Counted from the stretch's first letter, positions 9,356 to 19,722 are shown. The stretch: DNA of 64,000 nt from Pelistega ratti (GCF_009833965.1 NZ_CP047165.1:1240001-1304000), one strand, 5' to 3'. Notes: a model not told the origin generated them from the sequence alone. Program-made: numbers and translations.

Positions 9356-10846
9356 CTATAAGATTCCCAACCATTTCCAGTAAGTACCTGCAAATACCAG
9401 CATTAGAAGATACCCAACAAGAGTAATCGCTATCCCCACCTTAGCAAATTGCTTCGCATTAAATGTTTCTGTCCCTAAACAAACCATATTTTGTGGAGCA
9501 TTAATAGGAAGAATAAACCCATAACTAATCACAAAGCCTAATACCATTGTCATGCCAATACGATTAATATCACCGGGAAGTTTTTCTATTAAAGAAATCA
9601 TTATAGGAATCATCGAAGAAGAAAGCGCCGTGGCACTTGCAAAACCAAGGTGAATAACAATCAAAAATGCTGCCAATATTGCAAAAACTACTAAAGGCCC
9701 AAAAGCATCTAATCCTGTTTTACTAATAATTTGAGACCCTAGCCAATCCCCCGCTTGTGTTTGAAGAATCGTTGTTCCTAAGCTAATACCCACACCAAAC
9801 ACAATGACTGTTCCCCAAGGTACTCGACTTTGAATATCTTTCCAGCTAATAACACCAATTTTAGGTAAAAGTAAAATCGCCAAAGCCACCGTTGTCGTTG
9901 CCGTTGTACTGTAATTATGTAATTTACCTTCTGTTGCCCAAACACAAATCAGAGCTAGTGTAACAAGCAATAAACGTTTTTGTGCAGAAGTCATTGCACC
10001 TAATTCTGCAATTTGTTTTCTGACCGTTTCCTGACCACCTTGAAGCCCTTTCACTTCTGGAGGAAAGAATTTCATTGTGATAATGACAAGTACAACTGAC
10101 ATGATAATAGACCATGGCACACCGGCGATAAACCAATTTACCCATGCGACACGTTCGCCAAGCTTACTCTCCATAAAACCTACTGTTAATAAGTTTTGTG
10201 CTGCCGCTGTCTGGATACCCACATTCCATATACTGATACTCTGTGCTACCACAATCATTAAGCCTGCAGCCAAATTAGAACGTTTATCCACACCAAAAGC
10301 AGCAATAATACCCAAAATCACCGGTATCATGGCAGCACTACGGGCAGTCGCACTTGGGACAACAAGACTCAATATAATTGTTACCAATACCGTACCAATA
10401 AAAATAGATTTTGTACTTGTACCGACCAGATTCATGGTTGTTAATGCAATTCTTCTATCTAAACCAGTATAAGTCATGCAAGCAGCTAAAAATAATGCCG
10501 CCGCCACCAATGCTAAAGCGGCATTACTAAAACCACCTAAGGCTAACGATAAAGATTCTTTTGTTCCCCATAAAGTACCTACCGCTGCGTTAGGATTAAT
10601 ACTAGGCGATAAGCCAACTAGAAAGATAATTAAACCTAATATAATAATGGAACTAGCTTCATACGAAATCGCTTCGGTAATCCACACTACTACCGCAAAA
10701 ATCAAAATTGCCAACGCTCGATGACCCGCAATAGTTAAGCCGTCAGGGGTAGGGAGTAAAAGAATAACGATTAATGCAATAAACCCAGCTAACAAACCAA
10801 AGGGAAACTTCCCCGGTGCAAAGAATGGTTCTTTTGGTGTATTCAT
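9356..10846 (-). CDS. DASS-family (SLC13) anion/dicarboxylate:Na+ symporter
   Basis: Polytopic inner-membrane protein of 496 aa with roughly 11-13 hydrophobic segments. Family features include WITEAISYEASSIIILG near the N-terminus, and ASATALSSSMIPIMISL and LPINAPQNMVCLGTETF near the C-terminus (the SNT-like substrate and sodium motifs). It likely imports di- or tricarboxylates; the exact substrate is not inferable. Shine-Dalgarno AAGAGG precedes the ATG. It is a single-gene unit with a strong terminator. Confidence 0.86.
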   Translation of the reverse strand: MNTPKEPFFAPGKFPFGLLAGFIALIVILLLPTPDGLTIAGHRALAILIFAVVVWITEAISYEASSIIILGLIIFLVGLSPSINPNAAVGTLWGTKESLSLALGGFSNAALALVAAALFLAACMTYTGLDRRIALTTMNLVGTSTKSIFIGTVLVTIILSLVVPSATARSAAMIPVILGIIAAFGVDKRSNLAAGLMIVVAQSISIWNVGIQTAAAQNLLTVGFMESKLGERVAWVNWFIAGVPWSIIMSVVLVIITMKFFPPEVKGLQGGQETVRKQIAELGAMTSAQKRLLLVTLALICVWATEGKLHNYSTTATTTVALAILLLPKIGVISWKDIQSRVPWGTVIVFGVGISLGTTILQTQAGDWLGSQIISKTGLDAFGPLVVFAILAAFLIVIHLGFASATALSSSMIPIMISLIEKLPGDINRIGMTMVLGFVISYGFILPINAPQNMVCLGTETFNAKQFAKVGIAITLVGYLLMLVFAGTYWKWLGIL

Positions 10847-11160
10847 CGAAAACCTCTTTAATAAAGTATCATCAAAATATATTGACCATATCTATGGTAA
10901 ATATACACAGCAATTGAGTCATTTGTATTTCACTTCTTTCATACTATATAAACATCTTGTTAAGAGTAATATATGGTACCTACAACCTACTCAATACTCT
11001 TAGTTAAGTGAATACCTAACTAAGCCAAATTATACTCTGCCCCCCTATTACTTATCCTAGTATTTTTACCTTCTTTACAAAACGCAACGGTACATTTCTA
11101 ATCAATAATATTTTAAATCTAAAATATAAAAATCCTTAAAAAACAAAAAGTTACAAATCC
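10847..11160. other. Intergenic region upstream of the DASS transporter
   Basis: AT-rich sequence that presumably holds the transporter promoter. No ORF with a credible ribosome-binding site, and no RNA motif, was recognised. Confidence 0.4.
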
Positions 11161-11162
11161 AT

Positions 11163-11196
11163 AAAAATAGAGCGACAGGATTCACACTGTCGCTCT
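11163..11196 (-). terminator. Intrinsic terminator of dsbC
   Basis: Perfect 10-bp arms AGAGCGACAG / CTGTCGCTCT with an 8-nt loop, followed on the minus strand by ATTTTT. Confidence 0.85.
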
Positions 11197-11224
11197 GCAC
11201 ATATCAATAAACTAGACAACAGTA

Positions 11225-11920
11225 TTATTTTTTTAAGGCTTCTTCAATCATTGATGCATTGACAAAACCATTAAAACGTTCACCATTACCTAATAAAATC
11301 ATTGGTGTTCCTCGCATTTGGAATTTTCTCGATACTGCTAATGCATCAGGAATGGGTGCATCACACTCTTTTGCCGATTCTGGTGTTTCACCTTTATGCA
11401 TCCAGTTTGCCCAAGTTACATTTGGATCAGAAGAGCACCAAATATTATTTGCCTTTTTCACAGAGTCTCTACCTAAAATTGGCACAATAAACGTATAGAT
11501 TGAGGCATTATCAATTTTATCGAGTTCTCCATATAAACGTTTACAATAGTGACAATTAGGATCTTCAAAGGTAATAATTTTTCGCTCACCGTTACCATTA
11601 ACACGCTTAATCGCTTTATTCAAAGGCAATGCCTCTATATCCTTTAGACTTAACTGTTTTATTTTGGTTTCAGTTAAATCTACTTTACTCTGAGTATCAA
11701 TCAAATTACCTGCCAAAATATATGTCCCTGCTTTATCGGTATAAAGGATAGTTTCATCCGTTACTACCTCATAAATATTAGGATACTTAGTCGGTTCTAC
11801 ACTCTCAATATTGATATCAAAAGCTTTCTCTAAATTTTTCTTGATGGTATCTGTTTCTGCTGCCATCACTGCAGAACCTAAAAAAAGACTGAATAGGGTT
11901 AATTTTTTGATTAATTTCAT
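11225..11920 (-). CDS. dsbC: Thiol:disulfide isomerase/reductase DsbC
   Basis: Periplasmic disulfide isomerase that repairs mispaired cysteines. It has a signal peptide (residues 1-20, ending AVMA), an N-terminal dimerisation domain, and a thioredoxin-like domain with the active site CHYC at 123-126 and a cis-Pro loop in RGTPMI. A second Cys pair (162 and 186) corresponds to the structural disulfide of E. coli DsbC. The length is 231 aa. It is followed by a strong terminator and is apparently monocistronic. Confidence 0.93.
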   Translation of the reverse strand: MKLIKKLTLFSLFLGSAVMAAETDTIKKNLEKAFDINIESVEPTKYPNIYEVVTDETILYTDKAGTYILAGNLIDTQSKVDLTETKIKQLSLKDIEALPLNKAIKRVNGNGERKIITFEDPNCHYCKRLYGELDKIDNASIYTFIVPILGRDSVKKANNIWCSSDPNVTWANWMHKGETPESAKECDAPIPDALAVSRKFQMRGTPMILLGNGERFNGFVNASMIEEALKK

Positions 11921-12047
11921 TATTTCTCCTAGTTGAGTATCTCACTATAGCGGCTTATTGTACCTTAACACTACACAAAACAATACTATCTCACCGCCCT
12001 AAAAAATAAAAACACATTATTTTATAATGTAACTATCTCATAAAAAC

Positions 12048-13304
12048 TTATCTAGCACTAGGCGATCCTGCTTCTCTTGGCCATAAAATCCACATTTTAC
12101 CTTGTTGCTTCATACGACCTGCCATTTGCCCTGCCTGATCACCACTTCCCCAGAAAAAGTCTGCTCGAGCAGCCCCTTTAATAGCAGCCCCCGTATCTTG
12201 TGCAAATACCACACGTTGTAGCGGCTCATTACTATTAGGCTGAGTTGTCGCTAAAAATACAGGACTACCTAATGGGACATAGGTTGGATCAACGGCAATA
12301 GCGTGCTGAGCAATCAATGGAATACCATAAGCCCCTTTAGGTCCAGCAATTTGATCACGAATACGCTCTTCCCTAAAAAATACCATTGCCTGATTACTAT
12401 TTAACATCTCAGGAACACGATCAGGATTCTGTTGCGCCCATTTTTTAATATTCTGCATAGAGGCTTGTTGCACAGGAAGCTCACCTTTATCGGCTAACCA
12501 TTTCCCAATTGAGGAATACTGTCTGCCATTATGATCGGCATAAGCAAGACGGAAAGAAGAACCATCTGTCAGCTGTACTCGACCAGATCCTTGTACTTGT
12601 AAGAAAAACGCTTCAACAGGATCATCTAACCAAGCAATGACAGGTGGTTTATCTGTACGTTGTTCAATTTCTGCACGCGTATCATAAGGAACAACCTTAT
12701 TATCAACAACTTTTCCTCGGATACGCTTACCTGCTAATTCAGGGTAAACCTTACCTAAATCAATCGTTAATAAATCAGAAGGAGGGGCATACATTGGCCA
12801 TTGATAGACACCATCTCTTGAACGAGAGCCATTAACAATAGGCTCATAATAACCCGTCACCAAACCCTGAGAGCCCTGACTACCTATTACTGCCCAAGGC
12901 TGTAAGTATTGTTGTAAAAAGTTTTTCGCTTCTTGTCCATCAACATTTACCCCCTTTTGAGCCACCGCTTGGCAAACAGGGTACCATACTTGAGGGGTAG
13001 CTCTTGCAGGAATTGTCAAAGAACCTGATATCGGTCGCATTAACCCTCGGCAATTATTCACCAATGCTAACCAAATATTTTCACCATCTTCTTGAGACCA
13101 TCCCGGTAAATCTCCCCAATTTACCGCCTGATACTGTGCATTAAGTGTTCGAGAAGGCGTAGTTTTAAACACATCACTAGCAGGGATATTAAGTGGGGCA
13201 TAAATATCTATACTCTCATCGGCTACCCCTTGATAATCCGCATAATCTGAACGTGTTGAACACGCAGCCAACAACACAGCACTACATAGCAATAATTTTT
13301 TCAT
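12048..13304 (-). CDS. mltA: Membrane-bound lytic murein transglycosylase A (lipoprotein)
   Basis: Cleaves peptidoglycan glycan strands to 1,6-anhydromuropeptides at the inner face of the outer membrane. The lipoprotein signal has lipobox LLAAC with Cys15. The MltA barrel is followed by the 3D domain, whose conserved Asp lies in VVFAQDTGAAIKGAARADFF. GYYEPIVNGSRSRDGVYQWP is a typical MltA segment. The length is 418 aa. It is divergent from rpe, an arrangement related to mltA-apaG-rpe in Bordetella-type genomes. Confidence 0.93.
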   Translation of the reverse strand: MKKLLLCSAVLLAACSTRSDYADYQGVADESIDIYAPLNIPASDVFKTTPSRTLNAQYQAVNWGDLPGWSQEDGENIWLALVNNCRGLMRPISGSLTIPARATPQVWYPVCQAVAQKGVNVDGQEAKNFLQQYLQPWAVIGSQGSQGLVTGYYEPIVNGSRSRDGVYQWPMYAPPSDLLTIDLGKVYPELAGKRIRGKVVDNKVVPYDTRAEIEQRTDKPPVIAWLDDPVEAFFLQVQGSGRVQLTDGSSFRLAYADHNGRQYSSIGKWLADKGELPVQQASMQNIKKWAQQNPDRVPEMLNSNQAMVFFREERIRDQIAGPKGAYGIPLIAQHAIAVDPTYVPLGSPVFLATTQPNSNEPLQRVVFAQDTGAAIKGAARADFFWGSGDQAGQMAGRMKQQGKMWILWPREAGSPSAR

Positions 13305-13438
13305 ACCTATATTCTCAATATCCTTATGGCTAAGAAAATATCTAGCCCATCGTAAATAAAACCATAATCTAAACAGTAGTAATATAATACTTTATTCCCA
13401 ATTCTTTCACGATTTCCTTATTTCTATACTTACAAATT

Positions 13439-14128
13439 ATGACAGTTAATCACGATATTCGTATTGCACCTAGTATTCTTTCTGCCGATTTTGCTCGCTT
13501 AGGGCAAGAAGTACAAGATGTTATTGCGGCAGGAGCAGATTGGATTCACTTTGATGTGATGGATAATCATTATGTTCCTAATCTCACTATTGGCCCTATG
13601 GTCTGTCAAGCAATACGCCCCTACACCCAAGCACCGATTGATGTCCATCTAATGGTAGAACCTGTTGATAGCCTAATTCCCATGTTTGCAAAAGCAGGTG
13701 CTAATATCATTACATTTCACCCAGAAGCCTCAAAACATATTGATCGTAGCCTTGCCCTTATTCGTGATCATGGTTGTCAAGCAGGACTTGTTTTTAACCC
13801 TGCCACCTCTTTACATTATTTAGACTATGTCATGGATAAAATCGATATTATTTTATTAATGTCTGTTAATCCCGGATTTGGTGGACAATCCTTTATTCCT
13901 GCGACATTAGATAAAATCCGAGCCACTCGCCAACGTATCCAAGACCATCAAGCAAAAGGGGGACAACCCATTCGCCTTGAAGTAGATGGAGGAATTAAAG
14001 TGGATAATATTGCCGAGGTTTATGCCGCTGGTGCAGATACCTTTGTGGCTGGCTCTGCTATTTTTGGTCAAAAAGATTATGCAGATGTTATTGCAAAAAT
14101 GCGTGCTGAAATTGCTAAGGTTGCTTAA
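13439..14128 (+). CDS. rpe: Ribulose-phosphate 3-epimerase
   Basis: Interconverts ribulose-5-phosphate and xylulose-5-phosphate in the pentose phosphate pathway. It is a TIM barrel with the signatures [17 protein letters not shown] (metal-binding His and Asp), [18 protein letters not shown] and EVDGGI. The length of 229 aa is typical. It is the first gene of a run with gph and the trp operon; gph follows 23 bp later. Confidence 0.96.
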   Translation: MTVNHDIRIAPSILSADFARLGQEVQDVIAAGADWIHFDVMDNHYVPNLTIGPMVCQAIRPYTQAPIDVHLMVEPVDSLIPMFAKAGANIITFHPEASKHIDRSLALIRDHGCQAGLVFNPATSLHYLDYVMDKIDIILLMSVNPGFGGQSFIPATLDKIRATRQRIQDHQAKGGQPIRLEVDGGIKVDNIAEVYAAGADTFVAGSAIFGQKDYADVIAKMRAEIAKVA

Positions 14129-14151
14129 ATAGTATGCTATAGGAAAGTATT

Positions 14152-14844
14152 ATGAATACCTTATCCTCACGCTATCGTGCGGTTTTATTTGATTTAGATG
14201 GTACGCTAGTTGATAGTATCCCCGATTTAGCGAGTGCAACCAATGCAATGCTCAACGACCTTGGTATGGCGACACTCCCTTTAGCACAACTAAGCCAGTT
14301 TGTTGGTAAAGGGTCGGATATGCTTATAAAGCGAGCATTAGCCAATAAACTCATACCTGATGAGCCTGAAGAAACCCTATTTTCTCGTGCTAGACAACTC
14401 TTTAAAAAACATTACCATCACGATAATGGCACACAAAGTCAGCTTTATCCTTATGTGGTAGAAGGTCTTCATACATTACAAAAAGCAGGACTTCTCCTCG
14501 CTGTTGTCACCAATAAACCAGAAGAGTTTACTCACCCTCTACTTGATAAAATGGGCATTACCCATTTCTTTGATTGTATTGTTAGTGGCGATACTTGTTC
14601 TCGCAAAAAACCCTTTCCCGATCCTCTATTTTATGCGTGTAAAAAACTAAATATATCCCCTCAAGAAGCCTTATTTATCGGCGATTCTATTAATGATGCC
14701 CAAGCTGCACAAGCCGCACAAATGGATGTTTTACTCCTTCCTTATGGTTACAATGAGGGAATTTCTGTGCAAACTTTAAAAGTTAATGCTATAGTAGAGG
14801 ACATACGTTTTGTTGCAGAATGGATTTCTGCACAAAATAACTAG
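14152..14844 (+). CDS. gph: Phosphoglycolate phosphatase
   Basis: HAD-superfamily phosphatase that removes 2-phosphoglycolate. HAD motif I is FDLDGTLVDS near the N-terminus (nucleophile and acid/base Asp), motif II VVTNKP, and motif IV GDSINDAQAA. The length is 230 aa. It sits between rpe and trpE, as in Bordetella-type genomes. A perfect inverted repeat overlaps its 3' end. Confidence 0.92.
   Translation: MNTLSSRYRAVLFDLDGTLVDSIPDLASATNAMLNDLGMATLPLAQLSQFVGKGSDMLIKRALANKLIPDEPEETLFSRARQLFKKHYHHDNGTQSQLYPYVVEGLHTLQKAGLLLAVVTNKPEEFTHPLLDKMGITHFFDCIVSGDTCSRKKPFPDPLFYACKKLNISPQEALFIGDSINDAQAAQAAQMDVLLLPYGYNEGISVQTLKVNAIVEDIRFVAEWISAQNN
14814..14832. repeat. Perfect inverted repeat upstream of the trp leader
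   Basis: TGCAGAA and TTCTGCA are separated by 5 bp, inside the last codons of gph and about 35 bp before trpL. It could be an operator for the trp promoter or a chance palindrome in coding sequence. Confidence 0.4.
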
Positions 14845-14864
14845 TTTTTAACCTTGATTCTTTT

Positions 14865-14975
14865 ATGATGCATAATATTCTGACTTTCAACACTTTTTCT
14901 TATACCTATTATGGGTATTGGTGGTGTTCGTCTGTCGGGTTTATGGTGTCTCAAACAAAAGCGGTGTCACGCTAA
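14865..14975 (+). CDS. trpL: trp operon leader peptide with tandem Trp codons
   Basis: A 35-36 codon ORF lies between gph and trpE. It opens with two ATGs (14865 and 14868), reaches GYWWCSS with two consecutive TGG codons at 14919-14924, and stops at TAA 14973-14975. Adjacent Trp codons upstream of a terminator before trpE are the hallmark of translation-coupled attenuation. The Shine-Dalgarno is weak and the true start codon is uncertain. Confidence 0.65.
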   Translation: MMHNILTFNTFSYTYYGYWWCSSVGFMVSQTKAVSR

Positions 14976-15050
14976 TGTTTAAAGGCTCAAATCGTTAAAA
15001 ACAGCTTATTAATAAACCCGGCAACCTTAATGGAAAGACCGGGTTTTTTT
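14934..15050 (+). promoter_or_regulatory. trp attenuator (antiterminator and terminator)
   Basis: The segment GTCGGGTTTA (14934-14943), just after the Trp codons, can pair over 10 bp (one U-G) with TAAACCCGGC (15013-15022). The latter also forms the 5' arm of the terminator hairpin AAACCCGG / CCGGGTTT (15014-15021 and 15039-15046), which is followed by a T-run to 15050. These mutually exclusive helices are what attenuation requires. Confidence 0.75.
15014..15050 (+). terminator. Leader terminator of the trp operon
   Basis: 8-bp GC-rich stem with a 17-nt loop followed by seven T. It lies 43 bp before trpE. Confidence 0.85.
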
Positions 15051-15092
15051 ATAGCAACTCGGTTAAACCATCAATTACTTTAGAAGACAAAT

Positions 15093-16616
15093 ATGATGAC
15101 TGAAATTGAATTTAATGCATTAGCAGCTCAAGGCTACAACCGCATTCCCTTAATTAAAGAGACCTATGCTGACCTAGATACTACCTTGGGTATTTATTTA
15201 AAACTCGCCCATTCTGGAAAAGAGTCAGGCAAAATGAGTTGCTTACTAGAGTCTGTTGTAGGTGGTGAACGGTTTGGACGCTACTCTTTTATTGGCTTAC
15301 CCGCCAAAACAGTGATTAAATCACAAGGACAACATACTGAGGTATTACATCAAGGTAAAGTTGTTGAAACCCATGAGGGCGATCCATTAGCCTTTATTCA
15401 AGCCTACCAAAAACGATTTAAAGTGGCTCTTCGCCCCGGTATTCCTCGCTTTGCAGGTGGTCTAGCAGGATATTTTGCTTACGATACTGTTCGCCATATT
15501 GAGACCAAACTAGGGCCAACCGTTAAACCTTTCCCCGAAGGATTGGATAACGTTCCTGATATTCTACTGATGCAAGTAGATGAAATGGTTATTGTGGATA
15601 ATGTGATTGGTCGTACTTATCTTATTGTCTACGCCGATCCTACACAGGAAGAGGCTTACTCACAAGCACAAAAACGCTTACTTGAACTACGTATCCTTTT
15701 GCGTAAACCCGTAGAAATTCCTTATAGCTTACCAAGTCTTGTTACCGAAGAAATTCGTAGCTTTAAGAAAAAAGATTTTATTGCTGCTGTTGAAAAAGCC
15801 AAAGAACATATTGCTGCTGGCGATTTAATGCAAGTACAAATCGGACAAGTAATTGCAAAACCTTTCCGTGATTCCCCTCTCTCACTCTACCGCTCTCTTC
15901 GTAGCCTTAATCCTTCTCCTTATATGTATTACTGGAATTTTGGGGATTTCCATGTGGTAGGGGCATCACCTGAAATTCTTGTTCGTCAAGAACAGTTTAT
16001 TGATGAACATCAGGCAACACAATCTAAGATTACTATTCGTCCATTAGCAGGTACTCGTAAACGTGGCGATAGCCCAGCAGAAGATATAGCACTTGCTCAA
16101 GAACTTAAAAATGATCCTAAAGAGATTGCTGAACACTTAATGTTAATTGATTTAGCACGTAATGATATTGGACGAGTTGCAAAAGTAGGCTCTGTTAAAG
16201 TAACGGATCAAATGACCATTGAACGCTATTCTCACGTGATGCACCTTGTTTCTAATGTAGAAGGCACACTCAATAACAATATGGATGCTATTGATGTATT
16301 ACGGGCTACTTTCCCAGCAGGTACGCTAACAGGCGCACCCAAAGTGAAAGCGATGGAAATTATTGATGAACTTGAGCCTGTTCGCCGTGGTATCTATGGT
16401 GGTGCAGCAGGGTATCTCAGCTATAACGGGGCAATGGATATTGCCATTGCTATTCGTACAGGATTAATTAAAGATGGTATGCTTTATGTCCAAGCTGCCG
16501 CTGGTATTGTTGCCGATTCTGATCCTGAAAAAGAATGGTTAGAAACCGAACATAAAGCGCGTGCCGTATTACGTGCCGCCGAACAAGTGCAATATGGTTT
16601 AGATCAACCTATCTAA
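15093..16616 (+). CDS. trpE: Anthranilate synthase component I
   Basis: Converts chorismate to anthranilate using ammonia delivered by TrpG. It has the chorismate-binding domain signatures [51 protein letters not shown] and the final [15 protein letters not shown]. The length is 507 aa. An LLES-like motif in the N-terminal region ([19 protein letters not shown]) is the usual Trp-feedback site. It is preceded by the attenuator, and trpG follows 11 bp later. Confidence 0.97.
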   Translation: MMTEIEFNALAAQGYNRIPLIKETYADLDTTLGIYLKLAHSGKESGKMSCLLESVVGGERFGRYSFIGLPAKTVIKSQGQHTEVLHQGKVVETHEGDPLAFIQAYQKRFKVALRPGIPRFAGGLAGYFAYDTVRHIETKLGPTVKPFPEGLDNVPDILLMQVDEMVIVDNVIGRTYLIVYADPTQEEAYSQAQKRLLELRILLRKPVEIPYSLPSLVTEEIRSFKKKDFIAAVEKAKEHIAAGDLMQVQIGQVIAKPFRDSPLSLYRSLRSLNPSPYMYYWNFGDFHVVGASPEILVRQEQFIDEHQATQSKITIRPLAGTRKRGDSPAEDIALAQELKNDPKEIAEHLMLIDLARNDIGRVAKVGSVKVTDQMTIERYSHVMHLVSNVEGTLNNNMDAIDVLRATFPAGTLTGAPKVKAMEIIDELEPVRRGIYGGAAGYLSYNGAMDIAIAIRTGLIKDGMLYVQAAAGIVADSDPEKEWLETEHKARAVLRAAEQVQYGLDQPI

Positions 16617-16627
16617 AAGGATTTACT

Positions 16628-17197
16628 ATGTTATTAATGCTAGATAATTACGACTCATTCACCTATAACCTTGTTCAATATTTTGGTGAATTAGGGCAAG
16701 AGGTTAAGGTACTTCGCAACGATCAAACGACTATAGAAGAAATTGAAGCTCTTAATCCTGATTATATTTGTATTTCTCCCGGGCCATGCGACCCTAAACA
16801 AGCGGGGATTTCAATGGATGTGATTCGTCACTTTGCAGGCAAAAAACCCATCCTAGGCGTTTGTTTAGGTCATCAAGCCATAGGTGAAGTTTTTGGTGGC
16901 AATATTGTTCGTGCTAAAACGATTATGCATGGCAAAGCTAGCAAAATTACGCATACCAATACCGATATTTTTAGCCAGATTCCCTCTCCTTATTCAATTA
17001 TTCGTTACCATTCACTCGCTATTGATCGTGACACCCTACCCGATTGTCTTCGTATTACTGCCGAAACAGAAGATGGCGAAATCATGGGAATTGCTCATAA
17101 AACCCTTCCTATCTATGGCGTACAATTTCACCCTGAGTCTATCCTCAGCGAGCATGGACATCAACTTCTCCAAAATTTCTTAAACGTAGAGGTTTAG
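16628..17197 (+). CDS. trpG: Anthranilate synthase component II (glutamine amidotransferase)
   Basis: Class-I glutamine amidotransferase subunit that supplies ammonia to TrpE. Catalytic Cys79 lies in [10 protein letters not shown], and the His/Glu pair is in YGVQFHPES. The oxyanion region SPGPCDP is present. The length is 189 aa, with no fusion to trpD. The same protein may also serve folate synthesis (PabA) if no separate pabA exists. It ends 1 bp before the trpD start. Confidence 0.96.
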   Translation: MLLMLDNYDSFTYNLVQYFGELGQEVKVLRNDQTTIEEIEALNPDYICISPGPCDPKQAGISMDVIRHFAGKKPILGVCLGHQAIGEVFGGNIVRAKTIMHGKASKITHTNTDIFSQIPSPYSIIRYHSLAIDRDTLPDCLRITAETEDGEIMGIAHKTLPIYGVQFHPESILSEHGHQLLQNFLNVEV

Positions 17198-17198
17198 C

Positions 17199-18233
17199 AT
17201 GAGTATTTCCTATCAAGAAGCGCTTACCCGTTGTATTGAGCATAGAGAAATCTTTCAAGAAGAGATGACCGAATTAATGCGTGCCTTAATGCGTGGAGAA
17301 ATGCCTGAACCCATTGCTGCTGCATTACTCATGGGATTACGCGTCAAAAAAGAAACAGTTGGTGAAATTTCTGCAGCCGCCCGTGTCATGCGTGAATTTG
17401 CAACACCAGTACAAATTGATAATGCCGATCAAGCCTTAGACATGTGTGGAACAGGTGGTGATGGTAGCCATACCTTTAATATCTCAACCACAGCAATGTT
17501 TGTTGCTGCTGCAGCAGGTGTACCTATTGCTAAACATGGCAATCGTAGTGCCTCCTCTTCTAGCGGTAGTGCAGACGTACTCGAAGCCTTAGGAGCAAAC
17601 ATTGATATTAAAGATCCTCAAAAAATCCGCGAATGTATGCAAGCAACCAATATTGCCTTTATGTTTGCACCCTACCATCATAGCAGCATGAAAAACATCG
17701 CACCCGTACGTAAATTGCTAGGGGTAAGAACAATGTTCAATATTCTTGGGCCTCTTACTAACCCTGCTGGTGCTAAGAACCAGTTAATGGGTGTTTTTCA
17801 CCCCGATCTTGTAGGTATTCAAGTAAGGGTACTCAAAGAACTAGGGTCTAAACACGTTCTTATTCTTCATGGAATGGACGGTTTGGATGAAGCCTCATTA
17901 GGTGCAAAAACACGTATTGGGGAACTAAAAGACGGCCATATTAGAGAATATGATATTCACCCAGAAGACTTTGGTTTATCTATGCACTCCACTAAAAATA
18001 TGCGTGTTAAAGATACACTAGAATCACGCGATGTTATTCGAGGGGTACTCAATAATAATCCCGGACCTAGCCGTGATATTGTCGTACTCAATGCTGGACT
18101 AGCTATCTATACAGGAAATAAGGCAACGAGTATTGAACAAGGTATTCAACTCGCCAATGAACTTATCAGTAACGGAGCAGCACTCGCTAAAATGCACCAA
18201 TTCTGTGAGTACACAAGGAAGTTAGCATCATGA
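17199..18233 (+). CDS. trpD: Anthranilate phosphoribosyltransferase
   Basis: Transfers phosphoribose from PRPP to anthranilate. The glycine-rich PRPP loop [15 protein letters not shown] is seen, followed by [35 protein letters not shown] and [11 protein letters not shown]. The length of 344 aa is normal. Its stop overlaps the trpC start (ATGA), implying translational coupling. Confidence 0.97.
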   Translation: MSISYQEALTRCIEHREIFQEEMTELMRALMRGEMPEPIAAALLMGLRVKKETVGEISAAARVMREFATPVQIDNADQALDMCGTGGDGSHTFNISTTAMFVAAAAGVPIAKHGNRSASSSSGSADVLEALGANIDIKDPQKIRECMQATNIAFMFAPYHHSSMKNIAPVRKLLGVRTMFNILGPLTNPAGAKNQLMGVFHPDLVGIQVRVLKELGSKHVLILHGMDGLDEASLGAKTRIGELKDGHIREYDIHPEDFGLSMHSTKNMRVKDTLESRDVIRGVLNNNPGPSRDIVVLNAGLAIYTGNKATSIEQGIQLANELISNGAALAKMHQFCEYTRKLAS

Positions 18234-19021
18234 ATGATATTCTTGAGAAAATTCTTACGGTCAAACGCGAAGAGGTCGCTGTCTTACGACAAATGCGTAG
18301 TGAGACAGATTTACTTGCTGAAGCAACAGCACGTCAGGATATTAGGGGCTTTGCTAACCATCTAAGAGAACAAATTTCTGCCAACCAAAATGCAGTGATT
18401 GCAGAAATTAAAAAAGCCTCCCCTTCAAAAGGGGTTATCCGTGAAAACTTTAACCCCACCGAGATAGCAACCAGTTATGCAGCACATGGTGCAACTTGCT
18501 TATCTGTATTAACCGATCAACAATTTTTCCAAGGTTCACCTGATTATCTTCGACAAGCCCGTGCTGCTTGTGCATTACCTATTTTGCGTAAAGACTTTAT
18601 GATTGACCCTTACCAAGTTATTCATGCTAGGGCATTAGGTGCAGATTGTATCTTGTTGATTGTTGCCGCATTGTCCGATACACAGTTACAGGAACTTGAA
18701 GATACCAGTATAGAACTGGGTATGGATGTCTTAATCGAAGTACATAATCGTGAAGAGTTAGAACGTGCTTTACAGCTTAAAAGCCCACTTATCGGTATTA
18801 ATAACCGTAATTTACGCACTTTTGAGGTTAGCCTAGATAATACCGTAAACTTACTTAATGATATTCCTACCGATAGAATGGTCATTACTGAAAGTGGTAT
18901 TCATACACGAGAAGATGTACAGACTATGAATAAGCATCAAGTCTATGGTTTTCTTGTGGGTGAAGCCTTTATGCGAGCAGATAATCCCGGCGAAGCACTC
19001 GCTAAATTATTTGATATATAA
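18230..19021 (+). CDS. trpC: Indole-3-glycerol phosphate synthase
   Basis: Ring closure of CdRP to indole-3-glycerol phosphate; a TIM barrel of 263 aa. Signatures are [13 protein letters not shown] (catalytic Lys and phosphate loop), [38 protein letters not shown] and ITESGI. It is last in trpEGDC. trpF, trpB and trpA are not in the window, as in other beta-proteobacteria where trpFBA forms a separate cluster. Confidence 0.97.
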   Translation: MNDILEKILTVKREEVAVLRQMRSETDLLAEATARQDIRGFANHLREQISANQNAVIAEIKKASPSKGVIRENFNPTEIATSYAAHGATCLSVLTDQQFFQGSPDYLRQARAACALPILRKDFMIDPYQVIHARALGADCILLIVAALSDTQLQELEDTSIELGMDVLIEVHNREELERALQLKSPLIGINNRNLRTFEVSLDNTVNLLNDIPTDRMVITESGIHTREDVQTMNKHQVYGFLVGEAFMRADNPGEALAKLFDI

Positions 19022-19044
19022 AGTATTTGTCGTATATAGGAAAT

Positions 19045-19080
19045 AATAGGGTGGATAAATAAATCTACCCTATTTATATC
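19045..19080 (+). terminator. Terminator after trpC
   Basis: Near-perfect inverted repeat (AATAGGGT...GAT / ATC...ACCCTATT) with a 6-nt loop. The following T content is modest, so efficiency is uncertain. Confidence 0.6.
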
Positions 19081-19110
19081 AAAGAAAATACAATCTTTAG
19101 AGAAAATTTT

Positions 19111-19569
19111 ATGTCAGATCATTGTATCTTATGCCAAACAGTCGGCGGAAAGCTTATTTATCAAAATGATTTTATCCGTATCATTAATGCACAAGAACCA
19201 CATTACCCTGCTTTTACACGCGTTATCTTACAGCAGCATCAAGTAGAAATGACTGACTTACCTCATCAAGATAGACAACGCTTAATGGACTATGTTTATC
19301 TTGTTGAACAAGTACAACGAGATATTTTGCAACCATATAAAATTAATCTAGCCCAATTTGGTACGATGGTACCTCATATACATTGGCATATTATCCCCCG
19401 TTACCAAGAAGATTTACATTATCCTGCTAGTATTTGGAGTCAAAGTGATAAAGATATGAACGCATCTGACTATCTTACCTTTTTAGAAAAACAGCATACC
19501 TTTCTTGAGACTTATCACCAAACACTACAAGAACGATTACATCAATTCGACAGTAAAACAACTAAATAA
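19111..19569 (+). CDS. HIT-family nucleotide-binding hydrolase
   Basis: Histidine-triad protein of 152 aa with the HIT motif HIHWHIIPRY (catalytic His in the HxHxH part). An N-terminal CILC segment may bind a metal. Members hydrolyse dinucleoside polyphosphates or nucleotidyl conjugates; the substrate here is unknown. It stands alone after the trp operon terminator, the same neighbourhood as in several Alcaligenaceae. Confidence 0.85.
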   Translation: MSDHCILCQTVGGKLIYQNDFIRIINAQEPHYPAFTRVILQQHQVEMTDLPHQDRQRLMDYVYLVEQVQRDILQPYKINLAQFGTMVPHIHWHIIPRYQEDLHYPASIWSQSDKDMNASDYLTFLEKQHTFLETYHQTLQERLHQFDSKTTK

Positions 19570-19676
19570 TTGATTTTTCTATATTTTTCTTTACATCTTT
19601 TACTAATTAAGGTATGCTTTTTCTCTTTCATATTGATTCATCGCACCTACCTTCTTGATCCTACTATATGTATTGG

Positions 19677-19717
19677 ATTGTTCTGGTCGGCTCGATGACC
19701 GACTTTACAGGAACAAT
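19677..19717 (+). promoter_or_regulatory. Leader hairpin covering the ribosome-binding site of the helicase gene
   Basis: Outer arms ATTGTTC (19677-19683) and GAACAAT (19711-19717) enclose an inner hairpin GTCGG / CCGAC (19686-19690, 19699-19703). The Shine-Dalgarno AGGAA at 19709-19713 falls in the 3' arm, 9 nt before the ATG, so the structure would hide it. Confidence 0.5.
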
Positions 19718-19722
19718 TCCCT

